Shown here one piece after another: positions 11,050 through 23,859 of a stretch of DNA of 64,000 bases. The translations under genes and the position numbers were made by a program. Origin of the DNA: Paratinospora sagittata (taxonomy: Eukaryota; Streptophyta; Magnoliopsida; Ranunculales; Menispermaceae); assembly GCA_035771175.1 (NCBI GenBank), contig CM069598.1, forward strand, positions 15,934,438-15,998,437, read 5' to 3'. The first letter of the stretch is position 1. Every line of letters begins with the position of its first letter. The notes under the pieces are model-generated. The model worked only from the letters and a program-made list of their open reading frames with translations, did no database searches and was not told the DNA's origin.

Positions 11050-14000
11050 ATGGCTTCAGCTCAGGTTTTACCCAACCCGGCATCTTCTTCACGTAAGCAA
11101 GGGCATCTTGAAGCTGGGAAACGTCGGGTATGCTTACAGATTTTTGATTGTTCTGATTATGAAAAATTTAGTTTATATTCATAATGAAGTATATCTGAAA
11201 AGAATTTCCTACAGAACTAAGTGGTATTTCATTTTGTTTATCATTTGATTCTTGACGCACATTTCGTCTGCATATGCCCATCTTTAATTCTGAGTGCGCG
11301 TGTGTGTTATATATAATATCTTACATCTCGTGGATGATTGAAAGAAGGTTATGGGGGTATATCTAGGTTGTTAGATTTTCTATATTTCACATTTGTGTTA
11401 TTATATTTACTAGTCTATCAAGGTTGCCTAGTCACACGCCTTGAGCTAGTGCATTGCCCTGGCATCTGCTCTAGATCCAGGTAGGGCACATCAGGTGCAT
11501 GCCTATGATGCCACTGAATGTGTTCAAAGGGCAAGAGAAAGGCAACACTTGACATGGATTGATAATTGAGGAAAGACATAGTTGCGTTTAGTTTAACATT
11601 AAGTAAGGCCTTAAGTAGAGTTGAATGGTGAAACAATGCATGTGCAGCCACATTCAAGTACTTTGGATAAGGTTTTGGGTTGATTTCATTTTAGAATTCC
11701 CCTCATTCAATATGCTGTAACTCAAGGAGAAAGAAATAATATATGTTTTTTAAAGCTTTAGGTTATTTGCATATTCATTCTAATGTTGCTGAAAAAATGT
11801 TCATAAGCTAAATGTTCCCGTATTAAGTTTTTGTTTCTTGTTTACCTGGTTGCTTCGGTATTCCATTTTAAGCAAGTAAACCTATTGGTGAACCAGATAC
11901 ATCATTACAAGACTTTTCCTTTGTTGCTGTTGTTACTTTATACTGGCAGTTGTAAGAATTTTCAACACCAATCCTCATAAAACTTTATCGATTTATTCCT
12001 CTTTCTCCAACTCTCTCTTGGTTGCAGCTGGAGGAATTTCGGAAGAAGAAGGCTGAAGGGCGAGCCAAAAAGTCTGCATCAGATGGCCAACTGCAGTCCA
12101 TTGATGATAGTCATGAGAAATTAGCACAAGAAAGTGAATTCAATAGACTTCTTGATTCAGATGGAGTTTCAACAAGTGAAGTAGACTCTCTTGCTGGTAG
12201 CAAACTGCCTGGGGTAACAACCTTTGATCACAGCAAAGCAAATGGTTCAGCCACAACCACTGCACCAGTTTCCTCTAATATAGCACATACTGCCCCTCTC
12301 GTCTCAGCCACTAGTGGTAATTCATTTTATGCTGATTCGGTGCAGAATCATGCGAAAGATCAGGAATCTGAATGGAGCTCAGGGCATCCTGGGCCACCAT
12401 ATGTTAATTATGGTTACCAAGAAGAAGAGAAGAAACACTACATTGTTGATTATGCTGGACCTCAAGGATCTAAAGCTTTTGAAGGAAATGATCAGTCTAT
12501 TAATCTTAATCCACGAAGATTGGCAAAAGGTGATAGGAGTTTTTACCACTCTAGTCATTATACCCCCGATGAAGCTCTAACAAAAGCAGATGAAATTTAT
12601 TCAAAAGAAAGCTCAGGCATATCTCGTGCTCCTTTTTCAAGCATTTTTTCTGAGAAGCCACACAGTGATCCAATGCAAAGTGACATTGGCTTTGCCAGCA
12701 TATCATCCAGCAATGAATATACTGGTAATATATAATATTTGAATTTCATTCAACAGTTTTACTTGAATTTTTTGATTGAACTATTATCCTTTGCTATTCT
12801 ATGTGTGTGTATATATATAACTACTTCACCAAAGTGATTAACTGTTGAACATTTAATTTCTGGTTATATGTTGTTTGGCACATCTAATTCATTCAAATGC
12901 CAAATTTGAAGAGTCTGTTCCTGAGATTGGGCGATACAGGCATGGTGTGGAAGCTAATGGTCCTACTGTTTTTGATATGGAGGGCAGGAAGCATAGTAGC
13001 TCTCTTAATCATGAATCTGGTATGAACGGTATAGCTTGGAAGTCTTCACAAACACTTCCTACAGGTATTAGTTCAGATTTCGGAAGTTCCTCTGATCACA
13101 GTCCTCTGTACTCAGCATCAGATATTCCTGAAACTGGTAGTCGTCGTACTCGTCCATCTTTCCTTGACTCTCTTAATGTGACAAGAGTCTCATCTGTACC
13201 TTGGCCGACATTTACTCAATTAGAAAAAGCTGAAAATTCTTTATCTAAGAGTTCTGAAGTTCAAAACATGAATATTCTAGCTTCATCTTCTTCAAAGCAG
13301 CCATTCTTAGATAGTATAAATTTTGGGTCTTTTGACAAGTTAAGAGCTTCAAATCTTCCAAGCATGCACGAGCATTTCCTTAGTTCATTGGGTTTTGTTG
13401 GCGAGGAGGAGAAGGCCCTGAGCTGGAGTGTTAAAGATGGCAGCATAAAGAGGAAGCAGGATGAGGATTTTGCTGCTTTGGAGCAGGTTCTTTCTCATAT
13501 TTTTTTTTCAGGGTTATCTTTTACTCTATGATGCTCTTTCACTTTTTGTTTTATTGCTTATGCATGTTTACCCTTGGATATTGAAACTGAACTTATTCAG
13601 AATTTGATACGTTTCATTGTTCTTACTGGTTTGAGACGTATCTTCTGGATGTTCTTTCAAGGAATCTTTCTGTATTGTGCACTCATGCTAGCTTTCTATG
13701 GGGAGTTGAATGCATTATTGTTCTTTTTGGGTTTTAGTTTACCTTGACTTTTTATTTTATTTTATTTATTTTTTATTTTTTGCAGTTTATTTAAAGTTTG
13801 TTACAGCTTAAATTATTATAATTATTATAATCACGAGTGCAAATGTAGTTATAGCTCTGTCTGTGCAGTGTTTTTAGCACACTGGATTTACTGGTACCAT
13901 GGAGTAAAGTAGCTGAATAATGTTCATAGCTGGTACACTACACATAGGAAATATGGTCATCAAATTCTACATTTATTAGTAGAAGCAGGAATATTCTTGT

Positions 14001-14196
14001 GGCTATTCTTAGGGGTGGATTGGGGGTGAGATTGGTCCAAAAGGTGTTTTTTGCATGTTGTATTCCCATACCCCAAGCGCATGCTTATAGACCTTCTTCA
14101 CAAGTTCTTTTTTAGAGTTAATTGAAAGCCATCATTGTTTCATGGATACAATAATTGAGAAGCCTGTTTACTGATATAAAATATATTGTTTCGTCT

Positions 14197-14230
<34 letters not shown>

Positions 14231-17200
14231 AAAAGAGAAGAAATGAGAAGACTGTTTAAAAGACTTAGTGTGAATTGCATTTTTTTTGTTGTCTTCTTGG
14301 TAACAATCAAATTGTCCCTTTGTAATTGTCAAAAATCCATTAAGAAACCTGAAAGTATTGTTAGATTTTGTGCCTCTCTGAAGACAACTAAATATAAGAG
14401 AAAGCTGTTTCAGATCAAATGAGGAAACCTATAATTTCTTTAAGCCTGGTAATTTTCTATTGTAGAGAGAATTGGAAATAGTTGATAATTAAGAAACCTG
14501 GTCATATTTTCAGCTTCATCTTTCTGAGTCTCTTTGGTAGTTTACCTTGCAGGAGGTCGTACCACTCAGTATGGCATTAAATTTTAGAGGCTTCCCTCAT
14601 GTGAATTGAAGATAATTTTATTTTACTTTGTGGAAAATGAAAATTTCCCAAACAAAAAACTAGTGCAATACAGTTTGTTCAGTAGACCTGCTTTTGAAGG
14701 TGGGTGTTTGGTAATGGATATATGGAATTCAAAAAGAAGAATGAGGAAAAACAGTAGCTTAAATTCCTCGTAAGGAGAGGAATTATCTTGTATTCTTGGA
14801 ATGTCTTGGACCATGGATATACCAATCCATCTTGCTTACCCTCTCCCATCCTTTCAAAGGCCTGCTTGTTTCTCTCTAGCCACAAGCTCCATAAAACTGT
14901 GAAGCATTATTGCTGATATATGGGACTACCTTTATGTGGCAAAGGCTTTGGCGTTTCAGTACATCACCAACCCTATAGTTGGGCTTTGAGTCATCTATCA
15001 TCTAGTTTTGCTTTGATCTCTCACTCTCTCTTCTCTCATTTTAGGTTTTCCTAAACATTTTACCTTTCAGAAAGTCTGTCATCATCACTATTTCTCTGAT
15101 GTGTTTGGTGTTTTTTTTAATGCTCTCATTTTCTTATACTGGCTACGTTCCCTTGCAGCATATTGAAGGATTGACCCAAGAAAAGTTCTCTCTGCAGCGA
15201 GCTCTTGATGCTTCAAGAACTTTAGCAGAATCATTGGCTGCTGAAAATTCTTCACTCACAGATAGCTATAACCAACAGGTGGGCTTTAATATATGTTTGG
15301 TTTTTTTTCATTCAATGTTTTTGGTGCATGGACCTCTCAAGTCTCATCTCTACCTATCTGTAAGAGGATTAGAGAATCAATTGATGTTCTCAAACTAGCG
15401 CGTGAGGGGGATTAATGGGTTAGGAATGGACCTGATACCTTCCCGAGAGTGCGGTTTGGTGACGGAGCTGGTTATACAACTAACTACTAAGAGGATTAGT
15501 GAATCAATTGATATCCAATTTCTCACAAACTGTACTATTTTTCTCTTACACTCTTACACACTTCAATTATCAGCCAAGGATTATGCTGGAAGCCGTTTTT
15601 GTTGAAGATCTTATGATTCTTTTCATGAAGCTACGTATTTAGTCCAAGCTTCCCTGGAGATATGTTGGCAACTTTGAGAGGAAAGGAATCAGGAAATGTT
15701 GAAGGATGTGAGAGTCAATTATGACCTTGACGCCAAGGGTTAAAGTAATAACTTATATGGAACAAGAGGTCATGGTGTCAACTATTTCGTGGTCCTTTCG
15801 TATTTCTTTTAGAAAAAGGAATACATGCATTTAGTTGGGGGAAGAATCACAAATTGGATTTTTTGAGGAACGTATCGAGAGAGAATTGAATTTGGTTAGA
15901 CAATGTGTGGTTGGTAAACAAAGATTGGTTTTTTTAGCAAGGTACATAATGTATCTTCAAATGTGCAATATGATTCCACAAGATCTATTTTCTTTCAAGT
16001 AACAGATTCTAGCCAATTGAATGGATCTTTTGATCAATTCAGAGATCATTTTTTAGATGATTTAGTTTGTAGATTAGAGTTACAAGTCATGATCCAAGCA
16101 CTTTTTTAGATAGACTTTTCAGGAACTCTTCTTCTATTGAAGTCTATATGTCAATGAATTTTTCTGTGTCATTACCACTATCTTAATTCTTTTTTTTTTT
16201 TCGAACAGAAACAGGACTGAATATTATTAAATAAAAGATACAGAGTACAACAGGCGGGAAGCACCAGCAGTGCTCCGGACACAACACATACCAAACAAAA
16301 CAAAACACCTGCCATCCCAACCCCAATATGAAGCCCACACTCCTAAACAAAACGTAAACAACAAGCCCAATCTAACAACCAATCCGACAAGGCGTGAACT
16401 TAGGAAGATGTGTGCACCCACGAGCTTGCGGCAAATTTAAGATCATCCCTCAACTTATCCTCAGATCTAGCCTTGTCATGGAAAATCCTGCAATTCCTTT
16501 CCAACCAAATATGCCTCAATGTAGCGAATACTGCAATGAGGCACACCTCTTTGCCAATACTAGACATGATACTTGATTGAGGAAGAGACATACACTCCTC
16601 TAGAGTGCTGGGAATGCCTATTCTCCCATCTGAGAAGGAACTCCACCTATCTTAATTCATTCATAAAGAAGTCATATATTTGATTAATCTTACAATTACA
16701 CACTCGGTTTAGAGTTTCGAATATACTACTGTGCTTCTTAAACTCAATTTTTTTGATGCGTGAAATGCTTCCTTCTTGATGTTTATTGTTTCTTTGAACC
16801 CTTATTTCTTTTTTTTTGTGGCAATTAGGAATTAGGTAATTTTTTGTCATACCATCGTGGTCTCTCTTCCATGTTCCTATTATCAGTATTGTACTTGTGA
16901 ACTGCTTGTCTCACCATGATTTTGTGCTTTTTGCTACAGTGTAGTTTTCAATTCTGTTTATCCTTGTGATTGTAAAATCAATTCAAAGGATCATTCTGGA
17001 TTCATCATAAGAAATCACTGATCTCTCCATATTTTATATTGCATGTTCCATATCTTTACTGGAGGTTGTCGTTTGGTTGGTCCCTCATTATCACAATTTA
17101 TTCTTGGACTGTATCAGGGAGCAGTTGTCAACCAACTAAAGTCTGACATGGAAAGGTTACAAGAGGAGATCAAGGCCCAGCTGGTAACCATCCCGCACTC

Positions 17201-20200
17201 TGTGCCCTATGGTGCTAAATGTACATTTGTTAGCTGGTAAACTGTCCCCAACTAGGATGAAAGAATAGGAAATGTTGAAAAGGTGCATGTATTTAATATC
17301 ATTGTTCAACCATCTTGTCCATGTTCATCTTATAGCAACCTACAATTGCATGACTATCCTTCTGTTGTGCCCAGCAACCCAATCTCCTCTGGGGATAATT
17401 AGTTTTACATGGTTTTGCATGGTGTGCATGGAATAATTTCTTATCTGATTACTTTTCGTAATGATTTGAAAGCTGTTCTAGTATCTCAAATTAAAATGTC
17501 TGGCTGTATATGCCACCATATTACAGTTCAAGGGAACTGGGAACTATTATTATAACTTGTTCATTGGGTTGTCTTATGGCTTGGCCTGCAGCAGCTGTCG
17601 CCATTTAAGTGCGAGGCACTGGTGGCATCTTTGATGCATGTACTAAGTACTAACTTGCTAGAATTATGCAAATGAAGAATGTGCCATGTGTTCTGTGCCA
17701 TGTGTTCTGCTTCTTCTTCTTCTTCTTTGCTTTATTTTATTTTATTTTATTTTCTTTTTCGTTTTTTGGGCTAACTGTGGGTATCCTATTGGTATTAGAC
17801 TAATTGTCCAGGGCATGTATGGTATTACCAGGCCATATTTGACCCTTGGGATAACTCTAGACTGTTTCATATGGCTGTGATGAAAGCTGAACTCTAGACC
17901 CTTGGGATAAGTCTAGACCGTTTCTTAGGTTCAATGTTGCCTCTAGGCAAATCGCTTTTGGGGTTTGAATTTACTGTTTATTTGTTCTTCACCCAAGTTT
18001 CCTATTCCATCTTCAGTTTGGACGTGTCTAGTTCCTTAGTTCTTTCAACTTGATATGTTCATGCTGTCTTTATTGTCTTAATAGGTAGTATAAGTTTACA
18101 ATTACTGCTTTTTGCTAATACTGTAACAGCTGGAACTCGAGTCTTTCAAAATGGAGTATGCTAATGCACAACTAGAATGCAATGCAGCTGACGAACGAGC
18201 GAAAATATTGGCTGCTGAGGTCATTGGCTTAGAAGAAAAGGTAACAGGTTTTTAAATAGTTTGATTGGCATATTTTATATTTTACTTTCTTTAAGATATT
18301 TCATCTTTTGAAATTTTAAATTCTTTAAACACTAATCTAAATAAAGACTCAAATATCTTGTAATGGACTCTCATTTCTGTCTTGATTCCTTTCTTTCTGT
18401 AGCCATCTTTATCTGCTTGTATTCTTTGACCAGATTAGGTATCTACCCTTTACTTTGCCTTTGTATGCAATAGGCTTGTGTTGCTGGTCCTAAGTCCATA
18501 TAAAGAAGAGGGTTGCTGAGGTTGGCAGCTACTTTAAATAAATATCAAGCCTGCTCATCTCATGAATCCCTTGGGGTTAGGCTTTGTGCAAGTGTTATTG
18601 TATAATTACGTATGCTACTATTATTTTAAAGGCTGTAATGGTGCTATATTATAAGAATGGTGACAAAGTATTTTATTTTAGTGAAAAAGAACTAAGTGCT
18701 TGGTGATGCAAGGTTTTTTTAACATTTTATACAATTAGTTATACCCAATGAAATTTCTGGTACATGTGTAATTGATAAGAAGGCTCTTCAAAGTTCCAGT
18801 ATATGCCAAATAATTTTTAGTAGCCATTTTGTACATCAATCTTATTTCCTTTAGCTACATCTGCAATGTTTGTCTTAGATATAATGGCTTATTTTCCCCT
18901 GTTTAATTGTTATTTTTTTTGTCTTTCTACTAGCATGTGATTAAAATGCATTATTCATTACGTTGTTTCTAGTAAAAAAAAAAAAATGCATTATTCATTT
19001 AGTTTTTACTCAAAAGTCTATTGTATGTCATTGCTGCTTATATCAATTTGTTGTTAGAACTTTAATGTAAACTTGTTTGGCTAGGCACTCAAGCTTAGGT
19101 CAAGTGAGCTAAAGCTGGAGAGGCAATTGGAGAATACAAATGCAGAGATCACTTCATTAAAGTATGTTCTACATTTTCATTGTCTTATTGTTGATTCTTG
19201 TATGAATGTTTTATGATGAAACTGGCTGATATTAAGTAGGTAATCTAACATATTTCTTTGTTTGCTTATTCTCTATAAGATTCTACCCCTACTTTTCATT
19301 GGATGCGTAATTACCAAATAATCAAACTTTACTAACCTCTTCTTTTATTAGATGATACTTGATAGTAGACCCAAACTCCAACTAACTCAAGAGAACAGGG
19401 CAACTCTTTGTTATTGCTATGTCTTAAGAAACATATTTTGGCAATCCTCTGAGTAATTGATACTATGCTGTCCTTTTTTTATACATTTTTATTGATTTAT
19501 TTATGAAATGATTTTGGTGGAACTATGGATGAGTGATGAGCATTCATTTTTTCATTGACTACCTTTTTTTGGTTTGCTTTTCTTTTTGTGATTTTATATA
19601 CATCCACCGTACCAAATGGTACCAAATGGGTGATAAGAAGTACTCACTTGTGAATCCATACAGGAAGAAAGTGCGCAGCCTAGAGAAGGAACGTCAAGAT
19701 TTGCAATTTACAATTGATGCCCTACAAGAGGGTATGAATTTCTTATAATATATTTTATAATTTCAACTGGGATATTATTTGGGCCATTTGCATAAAACTA
19801 AGCCCTCCATTTTTTATCTTTTTTCACCTCTTTGATCAGCATTTCTAGGGTCTTGGTGAGTCAAATTGAAAAGTTTTTGTTGGATGATTTTTTGGTAGTT
19901 TGTAGATTTAGTCAAAGTTGATTTGCTAGTCCTATGTAGATGGAGAATTCTGAATTCTGTCCCGGGTCTCCGATGACCCCGGGGGGGGGGAAGGTGTGCT
20001 GCCTGCTAGGAAGGCTGCAATCATAGTTAGCTATTTCGTATATTCATGTGGTAAGGGAAAAAATATAAGGCTGCGTTTGGTTTGTGATTTGAAAACTGAA
20101 AATTCAGAAAATGACTTTTTATTGTTTTCTAAAAACATGTTTCCCGAGTAAAATCTTGAAAAATTGTTTCTGCGCTTATCTAACAAAACACGTTTTCCCG

Positions 20201-22694
20201 TGTTTCAAATTTTCAGATATAAAAAATTGCATCCAAATCACAAACCAAACCTAGTCTAAGCATAATTTATATCTTCTTTTAAATATCTGTTGAAAAAACT
20301 GGCAAAAATAAGATGAAAACAAAACAGCACATTAAAGGAAAAATTGATTGCAAGTTTATATGAATTTCATAGCATTTTCTAATAAAGGCAAATTCTTTTT
20401 CAATAATTTGCAACGTGTATAATTTGTTAAGGCATGTACTATAGAAGAGACAAGAACTTCTTTTGTCATAATGTAACACAGTAGCTTTTTTTGTCATAAT
20501 ATATGCATTCTGTACTTTTTTGTGTGTCATAATATATGTATTCTGTACTTTTTTTATATGTTACAAAGAAATATTATTGCCTAGCTGTTCAGATCACCTT
20601 GGGATCCTTGTCATACAAAGTCGGCACAACCACCTTTCTGGGTTCAAGTGCTCTTTTGAGTTTTAACTACATTTCTGTTTCTAATATTCTATGTGATGTC
20701 AACTTTCTAATTGCTCGCATCTTTTATGGCCCAAATGCTCGTTTGACTTCTATTTTGGTTCTTCTAATGCTGCTTGCCATGCTCAGAAAAGAAGTTATTG
20801 CAACTTAAGCTACGAAAAGCTTCTTCAAGTGGGAAATCTATTGATGGTACCAAGACTCCCTCTGTTATGAAAGATGTGTCAACTTCAACAGAGGATTTAA
20901 GTATGTGCAATAAACTTTTCTGTATGCTTTTATATTTTGATCCCAGAAATATTAAATGCTTGTCTAAAACTTTGACAAGTTTAGGGCCTAGGGAGGAATG
21001 AAATCTTGCATTAGATGTAATGGAATGTCTTTGCTACTCTCTGACATAGGGAAAGTGCCAAGCAGTATAATTGGCTCTGTTCTTAGTGGCAGAACCATTT
21101 GTGTTGCTGGTTTGTTCTCCATCCAATGGATTTGCCACTTATAACCGAAACTTATACTGATGGGACATAATGGTTGGACCAAGATAATGAGAATGTTAAA
21201 CGGGACATGTTTCAAATGAAGTTCTGGATTCACAAAGCTTTTTTTGTTTTGAATCTACGTTATACAACAATAATTTTTATTATTCATTCTTGCGTTAGGC
21301 ATTATTTGTCACAGCTCCTGATTTCTACAGTTGCTGCAGCCTCTAATGTGGTTTGTTCAGAAAACAGTGATATAGAGGCACAAAACACTTCTGATCAAGA
21401 GATGAATGACCTCGCAACTATCTCCATGAGTGATCGATCCACTTCACAGTTCAATGTTCCAGCTTCCTCTGTGGCCATTCCACAGGATCAGTTGAGAACT
21501 ATTGACAACATTAATTCATTGATGTCAGAGGTAGTGTGTTTTCTGATATTTGTAAGCATCCTTTGGGGTTTGAATGTGTTAAAACACATCTTGAATCGAT
21601 ATTAAACCACCTAAAGAACACATTCTTCTTTGCTTCCAGCTAGCATTAGAGAAGGAAGAGTTGATGCGATCTTTGGCTTCTGAGTCATCTCATAGAACAA
21701 AACTTCAGGTAATCTTTAGCTAATAGACCTCATCCTTTTTTTTTTGGAAAGGTAAAGGATCCTTCGTACTTTTTTTATTTCTGCATTCCATCCCTTATAT
21801 TCATATTTTGTTTCTATGGCCGAAGGAATTGAATAAGGAGTTATCGCGGAAATTGGAGGCTCAAACTCAAAGATTAGAACTTTTGACCGCACAAAGTATG
21901 GCCAATGACAATATACCTGCAAGATCAACAGACTCGCAGCCCATGCATGATGATGCTGCGTACATGGATGAAGGGGACGAGGTAATGCATCATAAACATA
22001 GCAGCACTTTCTCTTAAATATTCACTTGGATTGGTTTCATGCCTTAAGAAATATTGTAGAGCACATACGACGGAGACATTGATTGGCTTGCCATTTGAAT
22101 TTGTCGTATAACTGGTTGTTTGTTTGAAGTTCTCACCTGTTGTCGTGACGTAGAGATCTTTTACGCTCTGAAATAAAACTTGCTGTCCTTTTTTCCATCA
22201 TTCACACTATGCTGCATTCATAGGCAAAGCTATTCATGCTGCTGGCTGGGTTTTTTTTATTTTATTTCCTGGGTCTACTATCTTAGATGCAAAAGAGCAG
22301 CCTAGTGGATAAAGCTCTTGATGCGTACGCAGTATTACCTTGCTTTTGCAAAAAGCTGTTTCCGCACTGTCTTAGATGCAGTGTTTTTTATTTATTTATT
22401 TTATTCGCTCCATTATCTGTCTGTATTTTATCCCCCTATGTGGAAGATGACTATGTGACACCAAAGGTACTTGTATTGCTGGAAAAGTCTTCTTTCAGCG
22501 GAGAGCATTAATTGAGCAATTTGTGCTCGGAATTGTGTATTCTTTGAATAAATAATGGGTTGTTCTGATACTAATTGTTTCTTTAACAACAGGTGGTAGA
22601 AAGGGTCTTGGGCTGGATAATGAAGCTCTTCCCCGGAGGTCCATCAAAGCGCCGAACCACCAGCTTCTGTGATGTAATAGAGTACACCAACTAG
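11050..22694 (+). CDS. BLI: BLISTER-like Polycomb-associated coiled-coil protein
   Basis: Thirteen coding exons can be joined at GT..AG sites with matching phases: 11050-11127, 12028-12724, 12912-13486, 15159-15278, 17118-17183, 18130-18240, 19085-19161, 19664-19731, 20787-20900, 21331-21530, 21640-21708, 21826-21981, 22593-22694. The sum is 2433 nt, 810 residues plus stop; Arabidopsis BLI is about 714. The N-terminus (MASAQVLPN..., then [18 protein letters not shown] across exons 1-2) is the family hallmark. Exons 2-3 encode a Ser-rich low-complexity region, exons 4-12 a long coiled coil, and exon 13 the conserved end ([16 protein letters not shown]). In Arabidopsis BLI binds the PRC2 subunit CURLY LEAF and affects development and stress genes. 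The exon 3 acceptor (TTTGAAG|AG) has a weak pyrimidine tract and is the least certain join. Confidence 0.93.
14198..14228 (+). repeat. A31 tract in BLISTER intron 3
   Basis: Thirty-one A residues after TTTCGTCTC, resembling a retroposon tail. The upstream sequence (about 14000-14197) has no recognisable reverse-transcriptase frame, so it could be a SINE, a short LINE end or a simple A tract. A minus-strand frame at 14679-14885 contains [10 protein letters not shown], reminiscent of LINE zf-RVT C-termini, but this is weak. Confidence 0.4.
16190..16646 (-). mobile_element. 5'-truncated LINE in BLISTER intron 4
   Basis: A T-run beginning at 16190 is the poly(A) tail of a minus-strand insertion. 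The interior encodes, at 16591-16400, a peptide with [19 protein letters not shown], typical of the C-terminal end of plant LINE reverse-transcriptase proteins. A perfect 12-bp duplication CTATCTTAATTC flanks the insert (16178-16189 and 16647-16658), the mark of target-primed reverse transcription. Confidence 0.88.
20069..20255. mobile_element. Tourist-like (PIF/Harbinger) MITE in BLISTER intron 8
   Basis: The ends GGCTGCGTTTGGTTTGTG and, inverted, GACTAGGTTTGGTTTGTG form terminal inverted repeats. The flanks are the 3-bp duplication TAA (20066-20068 and 20256-20258). The 187-bp AT-rich interior has no coding capacity. Confidence 0.85.
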
Positions 22695-23859
22695 TTATTG
22701 GTTACATGAAGTCATTAGGAGAGTGGTCTAAAGGGCCATATGATCTCAGGGCTGCTTCAATTCCTTGAAGCTATGTGAGATGTGTGGATGTAACCCGGCA
22801 AAAAAAAAAAATAAAAAAAAATTTAATGAGTGATTCTATTTATTTTATTGACCTGTGTAGTAAATAATTCAATAAACATGTTGTAGTAGATAATTGAATA
22901 AAAATGTTTCTTGTAATTGAACATGTACTTTTTAGTAGTTAGAATAGTATATTGCAAATGATAAGGCTGTGTTTGGCACCTAATTTAAAAACAGTTTTTA
23001 GAAATATGAAATATGATATTATTTTTAGTTAATTTATAGTTTTTAAATTTATGTATGGTATTATATTTAATTTTTTTTTATCAAAATTTAAAATTTTGAT
23101 TTGTTTAAGATTTCACACAAATTAAGCGAAAAAAAACTTATATAAGTCCTATTAAGTACAAGAAAAACTCAAATTATAACATTTGTATCTATTTGGAAAG
23201 CTCATGGTGCAATGAAAATTAAAATATTTGGATGGATTTTAACACAAAACAAGCTCAACGCTGGTCATAGGTTCCTCCAAATCAACCGACAACAAGAAAT
23301 AATGCAATAATTCCTGTCGTCTAAAATATCCTTAAGCAATGTGCTTGAAATGAATGTCGTCTTTGATATGTTACCAATGAGGTTTACCACGTGCATACAA
23401 TGAATGTCGTGTAAACACAATTAAACACAATTGGATCGTCTTTAAAATTAAAAATTTCAATATCACACTACGCACCTATATACTTACTACGACACTCGCC
23501 TGCACGTTGTTGGTAAAACTTGCAAAACCCAGTGAAGTACAGCATGCAAAGTACTGAATGTCGTAATCTAGATGGACAGATGAGACTAGATATTCCCATA
23601 TTCCAGGTGCAATACATAAAACAGTGGTGAATACCTCATATTCTTTCCCAATTTAGAAGAGACAAAAGGAACGGTTTTTCCATTAAAATCACATGATGCC
23701 GTTAAGAGCAGCTAATAAGACCAACAGCTAATCTGATTTTTCTCTGCTTTAACAAACATTCTTTGATTCTCTTTATACACTAAAATGCCACCATGATAAA
23801 ATTAGTTTTGGAGTGGAGCCCAAATTACTTAAGCTAGTACGAAACAAATGAAGTCGTCT
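22695..23859. other. Convergent intergenic region between BLISTER and DYW2-like
   Basis: BLISTER 3' untranslated region, then AT-rich DNA. AATAAA at 22871-22876 is a candidate poly(A) signal for BLISTER. A Tourist-like end (TAAGGCTGTGTTTGGC) begins near 22963 without a recognisable partner. The 9-mer GAATGTCGT occurs three times between about 23350 and 23560. No gene is seen. Confidence 0.55.

Noticed and set aside
15099..15605. Separate small genes at 15099-15398 and 15402-15605
   Set aside because: The first contains BLISTER exon 4 read through its intron boundaries; the second is intronic with no motif.
22287..22511. Possible extra BLISTER exon before the last exon
   Set aside because: No acceptor/donor pair keeps the reading frame; the phases of exons 12 and 13 match directly and the family C-terminus is continuous.
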